A stretch of DNA of 64,000 nucleotides, from assembly GCF_036067295.1 (NCBI RefSeq), contig NZ_CP107954.1, positions 5,146,001 to 5,210,000 of the forward strand. The letters run 5' to 3'. The stretch comes from Kribbella sp. NBC_00382. Its GTDB lineage: Bacteria; Actinomycetota; Actinomycetes; Propionibacteriales; Kribbellaceae. How positions within the stretch are numbered: position 1 is the first letter of the stretch; each line of letters opens with the position of its first letter. Of the stretch, positions 26,740 to 35,032 are shown one piece after another. The translations under genes and the position numbers were made by a program. The notes under the pieces are model-generated. The model ran no database searches. It saw nothing but the letters and a program-made list of their open reading frames with translations, and had not been told where the DNA came from.

Positions 26740-27456
26740 ATGGGACTCGCGGTCTTCTACCTGCCTGACCTGGACGGCCCCGAGCTGGTACTAGACGGGG
26801 CCGAGGGTCGTCACGCGGCTGTCGTACGCCGAATCGGCCGGGGCGAGCGAATCCGGCTGACCGACGGCCGGGGCTCGTTCGCCGAGGGTGCCGTCACGGC
26901 TGCCTCCAAGACCGGGCTCACCGTTGCGGTCGACCAGCGTGGTGAGGTCGAGCCGTCGAGCCCGCGGCTGGTCGTAGTACAGGCGCTGCCGAAGGGGGAG
27001 CGGGCCGAGCTCGCGGTCGAGATGCTCACCGAGGTCGGGGTCGACCTGATCGTCCCGTGGAACGCGGATCGCAGCCAGTTCCGCGCCAACCCCGAGCGGG
27101 TCGCCAAGACGCTGACGAAATGGCAGTCCTGGGCCTTCGAGTCCAGCAAACAGTCCCGCCGCTCCTGGTTCTGCGAGGTGGCCCCCATCGCGTCCACCCC
27201 CGAGGTGGCCAAACTCCTGGCGGACGCGGCCCTGTCCGTAGTACTCCACGAAGAAGCCACCACTCCGATGGCTTCCCTGGAGCTGCCCACGGCTGGCGAC
27301 ATCGTCATCGTCGTCGGCCCGGAAGGCGGCATTGCCCCCGCCGAGTTGGAGGCATTCGCGGCGACCCCGGTCCGCCTCGGCGACACAGTGCTCCGTACTT
27401 CGACAGCCGGCGTCGCAGCCGCAGCCGCCCTACTCGCCCGCTCCCGCTGGAGTTGA
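26740..27456 (+). CDS. rsmE: 16S rRNA (uracil-1498-N3)-methyltransferase RsmE
   Basis: 238-aa SPOUT-family methyltransferase that modifies U1498 of 16S rRNA. An N-terminal PUA-like domain (HAAVVRRIGRGERIRLTDG) is followed by the knotted SAM-binding domain with ALPKGER, the IVVGPEGGIAPAELEA loop and LGDTVLRTSTAGVAA. The ATG has no Shine-Dalgarno, but a TAGGCT box at 26726-26731 lies 8 nt before it, so besides read-through from dnaJ it may have a leaderless promoter of its own. It is the usual gene after dnaJ in this backbone. Confidence 0.93.
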   Translation: MGLAVFYLPDLDGPELVLDGAEGRHAAVVRRIGRGERIRLTDGRGSFAEGAVTAASKTGLTVAVDQRGEVEPSSPRLVVVQALPKGERAELAVEMLTEVGVDLIVPWNADRSQFRANPERVAKTLTKWQSWAFESSKQSRRSWFCEVAPIASTPEVAKLLADAALSVVLHEEATTPMASLELPTAGDIVIVVGPEGGIAPAELEAFAATPVRLGDTVLRTSTAGVAAAAALLARSRWS

Positions 27457-27462
27457 TCGGTC

Positions 27463-28095
27463 ATGGACTGGCTCGAATGGCACCAGGACTACGACGACGA
27501 GTCCTCTGACCTGAGCGGCCGCCTCCGTTCGGTCCAACGGTCCATCCGCACCCACCTGGACGCGCACTCCGACGGCCCGATCCGCGTGATCAGCGCCTGC
27601 GCCGGCCAGGGCCGCGACCTGATCGAGGTCCTCGCCACCTACCCCACACGCGACCGGGTAACAGGCCGCCTGGTCGAGCTGGACCCGCGCCTGGCCGAAA
27701 CGGCCCGCACCGCCGCCGCAGCGAACGGCCTCACCGGCATCGAGGTCGTAGAGGCCGACGCCGGAGCAAGCGAGAGCTACGCGGGCGCAGTACCGGCCGA
27801 TCTGGTCCTCTTCTGCGGCGTCTTCGGCAACATCACCCCCGCCGACACCGAGGCCACAGTCCGCGCCCTCCCCGCCTTCTGCACCCCAGGCGCCACAGTC
27901 ATCTGGACCCGAGGCCGCCACGCCCCCGACATCCGCCAGGACATCCGGGCCTGGTTCACCGAAGCGGGCTTCGAAGAGCTCGCCTTCGATGCCCCGGACG
28001 GCGTCGCCTGGTCCGTCGGCACCAACCGCTACCTCGGTCCGACGGCCCCAGCCGCACCCGAGCGCCTCTTCACCTTCACGTCCTACTTGACGTAG
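27463..28095 (+). CDS. Class I SAM-dependent methyltransferase-like protein
   Basis: 210-aa protein with a Rossmann-type methyltransferase fold. Motif I is VISACAGQGRD (about 42-52), the acidic strand after it is RLVELDPRLAE, and VVEADAG marks the next acidic position. Small substrates, cofactors or RNA are possible targets; nothing specific can be said. It starts 6 bp after rsmE and so belongs to the same transcript. It ends with a 13-bp convergent overlap with the sigma-linked membrane protein gene. Confidence 0.75.
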   Translation: MDWLEWHQDYDDESSDLSGRLRSVQRSIRTHLDAHSDGPIRVISACAGQGRDLIEVLATYPTRDRVTGRLVELDPRLAETARTAAAANGLTGIEVVEADAGASESYAGAVPADLVLFCGVFGNITPADTEATVRALPAFCTPGATVIWTRGRHAPDIRQDIRAWFTEAGFEELAFDAPDGVAWSVGTNRYLGPTAPAAPERLFTFTSYLT

Positions 28096-29201
28096 ATCGT
28101 CTTCGAGTCGGTATCGGTGATGCGCCCGTCCTCGGGGGAGGTCAGGTAGACCTCGATCAGCCATTCGCCTGAGCCGAGCTTGGGAACGAAGACGTAGGGG
28201 GAGAACTTCTGGCCCTCGGCGGTCTTGGCGTAGTTCTTCACGATTTCCTTGGTCTTCAGGTTGGTGGCCTGCCAGTCCACCTGTGCTTCGTACGCCGCGG
28301 CGGTGCCGGTGACCTTGAAGGATTGCTTGACCGTCTGGTTGTTCGCCGGGGTCTCGATCCAGACCATCGCCTGGACGTTGAGGGCCTGCGCGCGGTTGAG
28401 CGGCTCGGTGGTGTCGACGACGCCGAACAGCTTGGCCGGGGAGCGGCCGTCCTCGGTGATCTGGACCGGCGTGCTGGACTGACGGAGCACGCCTTGAACG
28501 GTGTAGACGAGCTGCTGGGCGGCCATGTCGGCGACGTCGGGTTCCAGGGTGGCGGTCGGGAGTTGCTTGAAGTCGACCGTGATCAGGTCGTCGGTGTAGC
28601 GGACCGAGTTGACCGCGGCGCCGTCCCAGGGCGAGGTGTAGTCGGGGTCGCCGGCGACCTTCGACATGGTCATCAGCCGGAGGGCTTCCTCGGCCGGGCG
28701 GCCGTTGATCGACTGCCAGGTGCGGTACAGGCGGTAGTCCGGGCCGTTGGTGTTGCCGACGACCTTGCCGAGCCAGTAGATCGGCACGGCCTTCTGCTTG
28801 ACCTCAGGCTCCTGGCGCGCCCGAGGCTTGTCCGACGGGGCGACGGTCGGCGCCAGGGTGGCTGCCTTGGTGGGGGCGGGCTTGGAGGAGGCAGGCAGCG
28901 TGGGTGCGGTGCTCGGGTCGGCCGAGGCGCTGTTGGTGGTGTCCGGGCCGCCGGCGATGCTGGGCTGGTCGGCCGTCTTGGTGTTGTCGTTCAGTACTGC
29001 GAACGCGCCGATCGCCGCCGCCGTACCGAGCACTGCCGCGCCCGCGGTGATGACCCAGGGGCGCCGGCTGACCGGTGCGCGCTGGGTCCGGACCCGGGCC
29101 TGGATCTCGTGCAAGCTGTCGGTGGGCTCGATCCGGTCGGCCTCCTCGGCCAGACTTCGCCGCATCAGCTCGTCGAAAGGGTCTTCCCCGTGGTTGTTCA
29201 T
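28083..29201 (-). CDS. Membrane-anchored GerMN/Gmad2-domain protein, partner of the SigE-type sigma factor
   Basis: 372 aa. A 48-residue cytoplasmic N-terminus, one membrane helix (49-70), then a Thr/Ser/Pro/Ala-rich external linker. A GerMN-like domain follows (LRLMTMSKVAGDPDY, DLITVDFKQLPTA) and a C-terminal Gmad2-like immunoglobulin domain (IETPANNQTVKQSFKVTGTA to the end). The start overlaps the sigma-factor stop by 4 bp (ATGA), so the proteins are made together. The short cytoplasmic tail could hold the sigma factor, with the outer domains sensing the cell surface; this anti-sigma role is inferred from topology and coupling only, and no zinc motif (HxxxCxxC) is present. Confidence 0.72.
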   Translation of the reverse strand: MNNHGEDPFDELMRRSLAEEADRIEPTDSLHEIQARVRTQRAPVSRRPWVITAGAAVLGTAAAIGAFAVLNDNTKTADQPSIAGGPDTTNSASADPSTAPTLPASSKPAPTKAATLAPTVAPSDKPRARQEPEVKQKAVPIYWLGKVVGNTNGPDYRLYRTWQSINGRPAEEALRLMTMSKVAGDPDYTSPWDGAAVNSVRYTDDLITVDFKQLPTATLEPDVADMAAQQLVYTVQGVLRQSSTPVQITEDGRSPAKLFGVVDTTEPLNRAQALNVQAMVWIETPANNQTVKQSFKVTGTAAAYEAQVDWQATNLKTKEIVKNYAKTAEGQKFSPYVFVPKLGSGEWLIEVYLTSPEDGRITDTDSKTIYVK

Positions 29202-29740
29202 GCGCTTTGCTCCAGGACCTGGCGCAGCGACTTGGTCGCCCGCGCGGCGTGGCTCTTCACGGATCCGCGGCTGATCCCCATCGTGTCGGCGATCTCCGCC
29301 TCGGACAGGTCACCGTAGTACCGCAGCACCATGACGGTGCGTTGCTTCTCGGGCAGGCTGCGCATCGCCTCGATCACCCGATCGGTCTCGGCGGTACGCA
29401 GGGCGGCCTGCTCCGCGCTCGGTTCGTCCGGCAGGGACTTGGGCAGGTGCTTGTCGACGACCACCAGGTGCCGTTGCCGCGAGCGGCAGCGGTTGACCAC
29501 TGCGGTCCGCAGGTAGGCCAGCGCCTTGTGCGGGTCGCGGAGCCGGTTCCAGCGCCCGTGCATCGCCACGAAGGCGTCCTGCACGATCTCCTCCGCCGAA
29601 CCGGTGTCGCGCAGCAGTAGGGCGCCGAGGCGGACCAACGACGTGTAATGCGCCGTGTAGACAGCCGTCAACGCCTCGTCTGCATCCCACGAGGACTCAT
29701 GCGTCACGCACTCATCGAACACCACGGCCGGTTGTGCCAC
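29198..29740 (-). CDS. SigE-family ECF RNA polymerase sigma factor
   Basis: 180-aa extracytoplasmic-function sigma factor. Region 2 includes LRDTGSAEEIVQDAFVAM, used for core binding and -10 recognition. Region 4 contains LPEKQRTVMVLRYYGDLS and the helix-turn-helix EIADTMGISRGSVKSHAARA for the -35. The first residues before ALTAVYTAHY are variable. It is co-transcribed with a membrane-anchored partner downstream through a 4-bp overlap. The signal and regulon are unknown; envelope stress would fit. Confidence 0.88.
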   Translation of the reverse strand: MAQPAVVFDECVTHESSWDADEALTAVYTAHYTSLVRLGALLLRDTGSAEEIVQDAFVAMHGRWNRLRDPHKALAYLRTAVVNRCRSRQRHLVVVDKHLPKSLPDEPSAEQAALRTAETDRVIEAMRSLPEKQRTVMVLRYYGDLSEAEIADTMGISRGSVKSHAARATKSLRQVLEQSA

Positions 29741-29832
29741 ACAACAGAGACGCGAAGGTCGGGTTCCAGGTTGACAACGCCACCGCCCCCAACTGGTGAG
29801 ACCCTGATCGCACGGCTTGCCTGGGAGGACGG

Positions 29833-30792
29833 ATGAAGCAGCACGGCGACGGACACTGGCACGGCCACAGCGAGGTCACCACGGCGGCGGTGAGCCGGTT
29901 GTACGCCCACCTGTCCGGGCCCGACGGCCGGATCATGGGCCTCAGCCGGGCCGAGTACGCGCGGGCACTGGACAAGGCGCAGGCGCTCAAGGACCGGGTA
30001 TACGGCGCCGGGCTGATCAGGAACTTCGCCAACACCGGGCTGACCGTTCCGTACGCCGGGCCGGGCAAGACGGTCCATTCGGCGTGGGTGAACGGAGCGG
30101 CGCAGCGCGAGCATGCGATGGCCGATCCGGCGTTGAGCGGGCCGGAGAACCTGGCGCTGATCCGGGAGTACATCGCCGAGAATCTGGCGGCGGCGCACGG
30201 CTCCGCCGACCAGGAAATGATCCGGTTGGGCGCTGCCTCCCATGCGTTGCAGGACAGCTACAGCGGGGCGCATGCCTGGCGCGAGGACGCCGTCTACGAC
30301 GGCGAGCCGAACGCGCCGATCACGACCCTGCACGTGTTCGATCCCGGGCATGCGGTCGGGCTGAACAAGAATCGCAACACCCACTCGGACGAGTTCGACA
30401 AGCCACCGGCGGAGTCCGGTACGGTCCGCGCCGCCGTCGAGGCGAACTACCGGATGCTGCGCGCGTACCACCTCAACCGCGACAAGAGCCCCGAGCAGTT
30501 CCAGGCCGGTATCCGCGCGGCGATGGATCCATTGCTGACCCCGTCGGCCGCCGGTGTCGAGGTCAGCCTGTCGCCGACCCCCGAATGGGCCACCGAGCGC
30601 GACCGCCGGGTCACCCTCGAGCACGGCGGCGCACCCGCACGACCCCAGTTGCCCTCCGACGAGCTGAAACGGCTCCGCGCCGTCACGGCACCCACAGCGG
30701 CGGCCGGTAGCGCGGCAGCCAGCTCCCTGGGTGCGGCGGGGCGGGGCGTAGTACGGGACAAAACGCCTGGTCAGGATGTCGGCAGGGACTGA
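29833..30792 (+). CDS. Zinc-dependent phospholipase-C-like protein
   Basis: 319 aa, not assigned to a family with certainty. Histidine spacing matches the zinc phospholipase C / P1 nuclease fold: His10 and His12 near the N-terminus, Glu93-His94, then His137-x3-Asp141-x5-His147 in SHALQDSYSGAHAW. That is the same spacing as the second metal cluster of bacterial PLC. His184-x2-Glu187 follows. In that fold these residues hold three zinc ions and cut phosphodiester bonds. There is no signal peptide, which is unusual because known members are secreted. The last 80 residues are low-complexity Ala/Pro/Arg. No clear partner; flanked by the divergent sigma factor and by phoH. Confidence 0.6.
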   Translation: MKQHGDGHWHGHSEVTTAAVSRLYAHLSGPDGRIMGLSRAEYARALDKAQALKDRVYGAGLIRNFANTGLTVPYAGPGKTVHSAWVNGAAQREHAMADPALSGPENLALIREYIAENLAAAHGSADQEMIRLGAASHALQDSYSGAHAWREDAVYDGEPNAPITTLHVFDPGHAVGLNKNRNTHSDEFDKPPAESGTVRAAVEANYRMLRAYHLNRDKSPEQFQAGIRAAMDPLLTPSAAGVEVSLSPTPEWATERDRRVTLEHGGAPARPQLPSDELKRLRAVTAPTAAAGSAAASSLGAAGRGVVRDKTPGQDVGRD

Positions 30793-30871
30793 TCAGGGTT
30801 TTATCGGGTGAGGCTGTCGGGCGGGGCCGCTAGCATGGGTAGGTCACACCATCGTCATCAGGAGGAACAGG

Positions 30872-31933
30872 CTGTCCAGGCCACGCAGTATCGAGCCGTC
30901 GCACCCAGATGCGGCGCGCGCTGGCAGCAGCGCGGCAGGCGCCGGCCACGGTGCTGGCGAGAGTCACAAGGCGTCCCACAAGATCATCGTGCCGAACAGC
31001 ATCGACATGGTGGCCCTGATCGGCGCCAGTGACGAGTTCCTCCGGATCATCGAGAAGGAGTTCGACGCCGACATCCTGGTCCGCGGCAACGAGATCACGA
31101 TGACCGGCGAGCCGGCCGAGCTGGCCCTGACCGAGCGGCTGATCGACGAGCTGATCGCCGTGGTCCGGACCGGTCACGGGCTGACCGCCGACTCGGTCGA
31201 GCGCAGCATCGCGATGATCAAGGCCGAGACGGCCGAGAGCCCCGCCGACGTGCTGACCCAGAACATCCTGTCCAGCCGCGGCCGGACGATCCGGCCGAAG
31301 ACGCTGAACCAGAAGCGCTACGTCGACGCGATCGACAAGAACACGATCGTCTTCGGGATCGGCCCGGCCGGTACCGGCAAGACCTACCTGGCCGTCGCCA
31401 AGGCGGTCCAGGCGCTGCAGGCCAAGGAGGTCAACCGGATCATCCTGACCCGGCCGGCCGTCGAGGCCGGCGAGCGGCTGGGCTTCCTGCCCGGCACGCT
31501 GTCGGAGAAGATCGACCCGTACCTGCGGCCGCTGTACGACGCGCTGCACGACATGCTCGACCCGGACTCGATCCCGCGGCTGATGACGGCCGGCACGATC
31601 GAGATCGCGCCGCTGGCGTACATGCGCGGCCGGACCCTGAACGACGCCTACATCATCCTGGACGAGGCGCAGAACACCTCGCCCGAGCAGATGAAGATGT
31701 TCCTCACCCGCCTCGGGTTCGGCTCCAAGATGGTCGTCACCGGCGACGTCACCCAGGTCGACCTGCCGAGCGGGACGAGCTCCGGGCTGCGGGTCGTGCA
31801 GGACATCCTGGAGGGCGTCCAGGACCTGACGTTCTGCCGGCTGACGTCGCACGACGTGGTCCGGCACAAGCTGGTCGGCCGGATCGTGTCGGCTTACGAG
31901 AACTACGAAGGCAGCGCTGACAACCACCGATGA
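30872..31933 (+). CDS. phoH: PhoH-family ATPase (probable CTG start)
   Basis: 353-aa cytoplasmic P-loop protein of the PhoH/YbeZ group, linked to ribosome and RNA quality control together with YbeY. Walker A is GPAGTGKT and Walker B is AYIILDEAQN, followed by VVTGDVTQVDLP. Start choice: an excellent AGGAGGA (30860-30866) is followed 5 nt later by CTG at 30872, and the frame is open from there. The next usual start, GTG at 30989, would remove the conserved KIIVP strand that begins the fold. So CTG initiation is proposed. Its stop overlaps the ybeY ATG by 4 bp. Confidence 0.88.
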   Translation: MSRPRSIEPSHPDAARAGSSAAGAGHGAGESHKASHKIIVPNSIDMVALIGASDEFLRIIEKEFDADILVRGNEITMTGEPAELALTERLIDELIAVVRTGHGLTADSVERSIAMIKAETAESPADVLTQNILSSRGRTIRPKTLNQKRYVDAIDKNTIVFGIGPAGTGKTYLAVAKAVQALQAKEVNRIILTRPAVEAGERLGFLPGTLSEKIDPYLRPLYDALHDMLDPDSIPRLMTAGTIEIAPLAYMRGRTLNDAYIILDEAQNTSPEQMKMFLTRLGFGSKMVVTGDVTQVDLPSGTSSGLRVVQDILEGVQDLTFCRLTSHDVVRHKLVGRIVSAYENYEGSADNHR

Positions 31934-32409
31934 ACGTAGAGGTCAACAACGAGTCCGGCGTCGAGATCGACGCACACGGACTGATGCGGCTGAGCCGTTT
32001 CGTGATGTCGTCGCTGCGGCTGCACCCCGAGTGTGAGCTGTCGATCAAGCTGGTCGACGAGGACACGATGGCGCGGTACCACGTGGAGTTCCTGGACCTG
32101 CCGGGCCCGACCGACGTGATGTCGTGGCCGATGGACGAGCTGCGCCCCGGCGGGGACAGCACCGATGACGCCGACCTGCCGCTCGGGCATCTCGGCGACA
32201 TCGCGCTGTGCCCGACGGTCGCCGCCGCCCAGGGCGCGAAGGCCGGCCACGGCACCTGGGCCGAGCTGGAGCTGCTGACCGTGCACGGCATCCTGCACCT
32301 GCTCGGCTACGACCACGCGGAACCCGCCGAGAAGGCGGAGATGTGGGACGTCCAGGGCCGGCTGCTGGAAGCATGGCGAGCACCAGGAAACAGGCTCGGT
32401 CAGGAGTGA
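31930..32409 (+). CDS. ybeY: Endoribonuclease YbeY
   Basis: 159-aa zinc-dependent endoribonuclease for 16S rRNA 3'-end maturation and ribosome quality control. The metal motif VHGILHLLGYDH lies near the C-terminus with the three histidines in place, and FLDLPGPTDVMSWPMDE is the other conserved block. The start overlaps the phoH stop (ATGA), and the hemolysin-C/CorC-like gene starts 7 bp after the end. The phoH-ybeY-hlyC-era order is the classical one. Confidence 0.95.
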   Translation: MNVEVNNESGVEIDAHGLMRLSRFVMSSLRLHPECELSIKLVDEDTMARYHVEFLDLPGPTDVMSWPMDELRPGGDSTDDADLPLGHLGDIALCPTVAAAQGAKAGHGTWAELELLTVHGILHLLGYDHAEPAEKAEMWDVQGRLLEAWRAPGNRLGQE

Positions 32410-32416
32410 AGTTCCG

Positions 32417-33727
32417 ATGAGTTCCCACGACGGCGTTCTGCTGGTTGTGGCTGCGGTGCTCGTTTTGCTGGCCGGGTTGTTCGCGGGTGCGGAGGCGGCC
32501 TTCTCGGCGTACTCGAAGGTGCGCGCCAACGAGCAGGTCGAGCAGGGCAACCTGCGCGCGGTGAAGCTGCGCAACCTGCTCTCGGACGCCCCCCGGTACC
32601 TGAACTCGCTGCTGCTGATCCGGCTGATCTGCGAGATCACCGCGATCGTCCTGGTCACCCAGGCGCTGTCCAACATCTTCACCGTGACCTGGGAGCACAT
32701 CCTGATCACGGCGGTACTGATGGTGCTGGTCTCGTACGTGATCATCGGTGTCGCGCCACGCACGCTGGGCCGGCAGCACTCGGACCGGTTCGCGATGGTC
32801 TCGGCCGGCCCGATCATGGCGCTGACCCGGGTGCTCGGACCGTTGCCGAAGCTGCTGATCCTGATCGGCAACGCGCTCACCCCGGGCAAGGGCTTCGCCG
32901 AAGGCCCGTTCGCGACCGAGGCGGAGCTGCGTGCGCTGGTCGACCTGGCCGAGAAGTCGTCGGTGATCGAGAAGACCGAGCGGCAGATGATCCACTCCGT
33001 CTTCGAGCTCGGCGACACCATCGTCCGCGAGGTGATGGTGCCGCGGACCGACATGGTCTACATCGAGCGGCACAAGAAGCTGCGCCAGCTCACCTCGCTC
33101 GCGCTGCGCAGCGGCTACTCCCGGATCCCGGTGATCGGTGAGTCGCTCGACGACATCCTCGGCGTCGTCTACCTCAAGGACGTGATGCGCCGCGTCTACG
33201 ACAATGCGTCCGCCGAGTCGACCGAGCGGGTCGAGTCGGTGATGCGGCCGTGCATGTACATCCCGGACTCCAAGCCGGTCGACCAGCTGCTGCGCGAGAT
33301 GCAGGCGGCCCGGATGCACGTGGCGATCGTCGTCGACGAGTACGGCGGTACCGCCGGCCTGGTCACCATCGAGGACATCCTCGAGGAGATCGTCGGCGAG
33401 ATCACCGACGAGTACGACGAAGCCCCCGAGGCGGTGCAGGCGCTGTCCGACGGCGCCTACCGGGTCTCCAGCCGGTACCCGATCGACGAGCTCGGCGACC
33501 TGTTCGGCGTACCGCTGGACGATGACGACGTGGACACCGTCGGCGGCCTGATGGCCAAGCTGCTCGGCAAGGTGCCGATCCCGGGTGCCCAGGTCGAGAT
33601 CGAGGGGCTCGGACTCTCCCTCACCGCGGAACGGCCGTCCGGCCGGCGCAACCAGGTCGGTACTGTGCTGGTCCGGCGCGGACTGCCGGCCGACCAGCCG
33701 CAGGACAGCAGCCATCAGAACGCCTGA
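32417..33727 (+). CDS. CNNM/HlyC/CorC-type membrane protein with CBS domains
   Basis: 436 aa. An N-terminal DUF21 (CNNM) membrane domain of about 190 residues has several helices, with the AEAAFSAYSKVR motif near residue 30. Two CBS domains follow (VMVPRTDMVYIERHKKLRQL and VMRPCMYIPDSKPVDQLL, then VDEYGGTAGLVTIEDILEEI). A C-terminal CorC/HlyC domain starts near YRVSSRYPIDEL. The family acts in magnesium/cobalt efflux or homeostasis, with the CBS pair sensing adenosine nucleotides. Operon position between ybeY and the deaminase-like gene is conserved. Confidence 0.92.
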   Translation: MSSHDGVLLVVAAVLVLLAGLFAGAEAAFSAYSKVRANEQVEQGNLRAVKLRNLLSDAPRYLNSLLLIRLICEITAIVLVTQALSNIFTVTWEHILITAVLMVLVSYVIIGVAPRTLGRQHSDRFAMVSAGPIMALTRVLGPLPKLLILIGNALTPGKGFAEGPFATEAELRALVDLAEKSSVIEKTERQMIHSVFELGDTIVREVMVPRTDMVYIERHKKLRQLTSLALRSGYSRIPVIGESLDDILGVVYLKDVMRRVYDNASAESTERVESVMRPCMYIPDSKPVDQLLREMQAARMHVAIVVDEYGGTAGLVTIEDILEEIVGEITDEYDEAPEAVQALSDGAYRVSSRYPIDELGDLFGVPLDDDDVDTVGGLMAKLLGKVPIPGAQVEIEGLGLSLTAERPSGRRNQVGTVLVRRGLPADQPQDSSHQNA

Positions 33728-33752
33728 CCCCATCGATCACCTGGAGCCATCT

Positions 33753-34094
33753 TTGTCTGCCGACCTCACGGCCGAGGACGCCAAACTGGTCACCCTGGCG
33801 CGCGCCGCCCGGGCCCGTACCCGCGCCACCGAAGGCGCCGCCGTACGGGACACCGACGGGCGGACGTACGCCGCCTGCACGGTCCAGCTGGACACCGTGC
33901 TGCTGAGCGCATTGCAGCTCGCGGTGGCGATGGCCGTATCGTCAGGGGTCAAAGGCATCGAGGCAGCCGCCGTGGTCACCGACCACGAGCCCGCTGAGGT
34001 CGATGTCGAGGTGGTCCGCTACTTCGGCGGTGCCGCCCTTCCGGTAGTCGTTGCCAATGGCAACGGAGAGGTTCGTGATGTCGTCCACACCTGA
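33753..34094 (+). CDS. Cytidine-deaminase-like protein lacking zinc ligands
   Basis: 113-aa protein with the outline of a cytidine deaminase: ARAARARTRATEGAAVRDTDGRTYAACTVQ, then an LSALQLAVAMAVSSG helix and VEAAAVVTD-like strand. The zinc motifs are missing: where C/H-A-E is expected there is no Cys or His followed by Glu, and there is no PCxxC. Deamination is therefore unlikely, and a structural or binding role is more probable. TTG start at 33753 with GGAG 6 nt upstream; upstream in-frame sequence overlaps the CorC-like gene in another frame. Its end overlaps era by 17 bp, so they are coupled. Confidence 0.78.
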   Translation: MSADLTAEDAKLVTLARAARARTRATEGAAVRDTDGRTYAACTVQLDTVLLSALQLAVAMAVSSGVKGIEAAAVVTDHEPAEVDVEVVRYFGGAALPVVVANGNGEVRDVVHT

Positions 34095-35031
34095 GAACTC
34101 GACCGAAAGCACGGTCGCTGAGTTCAAGTCCGGTTTCGCCTGCTTCGTCGGCCGGCCGAACGCGGGCAAGTCGACGCTCACGAACGCCCTGGTCGGGCAG
34201 AAGATCGTGATCACCTCGTCGAAGCCGCAGACCACCCGGCACGCCGTCCGCGGCATCGTGCACCGCGTTGACGCCCAGCTGATCCTGGTCGACACCCCCG
34301 GCCTGCACAAGCCGCGGACGCTGCTCGGCGAGCGGCTGAACGACATCGTCAAGACCACCTGGGCCGAGGTCGACGTGATCGGCATCTGCCTGCCGGCCAG
34401 CGACAAGATCGGCCCCGGTGACCGGTTCCTGGTCGCCGAGGCCGCCAAGGTCGCGAAGACGCCGAAGGTGGCGCTGGCGACCAAGGCCGACCTGGTCTCG
34501 CCCGAGCGGATGATTGAGCACCTGTCCGAGATCCAGACGCTGGGCGAGTCGGTCGGGATCGAGTGGGCCTCCGTCGTACCGGTATCGGCGACCTCGGGGT
34601 ACCAGGTCGAGACCGTCGCCGACGAGCTGGTGAAGTTCCTGCCGGTCGGCCAGCCGCTCTACCCGGACGGCGACGTCACGGACGAGCCGGAGGAGATCCT
34701 GGTCGGCGAGCTGATCCGCGAGGCCGCGCTCGAAGGCGTCCGGGACGAGCTGCCGCACTCGATCGCCGTCACCATCGACGAGATGGGGCTGCGCGAGGGC
34801 CGCCCGGACGACAAGCCGCTGCTCGACATCTACGCCAACATCTTCCTCGAGCGGGACAGCCAGAAGGGCATCGTGATCGGTCACAAGGGTGCCCGGCTGC
34901 GCGACGTCGGCGCCAACGCCCGCCGCCAGATCGAGGCCCTGCTCGGTACGCCGGTCTACCTCGACCTGCACGTGAAGATCGCCAAGAACTGGCAGACCGA
35001 CGCCAAGCACCTGCGGAAACTCGGGTTCTGA
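34078..35031 (+). CDS. era: GTPase Era
   Basis: 317-aa ribosome-assembly GTPase that binds the 3' end of 16S rRNA. G1 is GRPNAGKST, G2 lies in SSKPQTTRH, G3 is DTPG (VDTPGLHKPR) and G4 is TKAD. A C-terminal KH domain includes KGIVIGHKGARLRDVGANAR. The ATG at 34078 has GGAGAGG 6-7 nt upstream; an earlier in-frame ATG at 34051 would only lengthen a variable end. It overlaps the deaminase-like gene and is followed after 1 bp by a GNAT gene. Confidence 0.96.
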   Translation: MSSTPENSTESTVAEFKSGFACFVGRPNAGKSTLTNALVGQKIVITSSKPQTTRHAVRGIVHRVDAQLILVDTPGLHKPRTLLGERLNDIVKTTWAEVDVIGICLPASDKIGPGDRFLVAEAAKVAKTPKVALATKADLVSPERMIEHLSEIQTLGESVGIEWASVVPVSATSGYQVETVADELVKFLPVGQPLYPDGDVTDEPEEILVGELIREAALEGVRDELPHSIAVTIDEMGLREGRPDDKPLLDIYANIFLERDSQKGIVIGHKGARLRDVGANARRQIEALLGTPVYLDLHVKIAKNWQTDAKHLRKLGF

Positions 35032-35032
35032 C

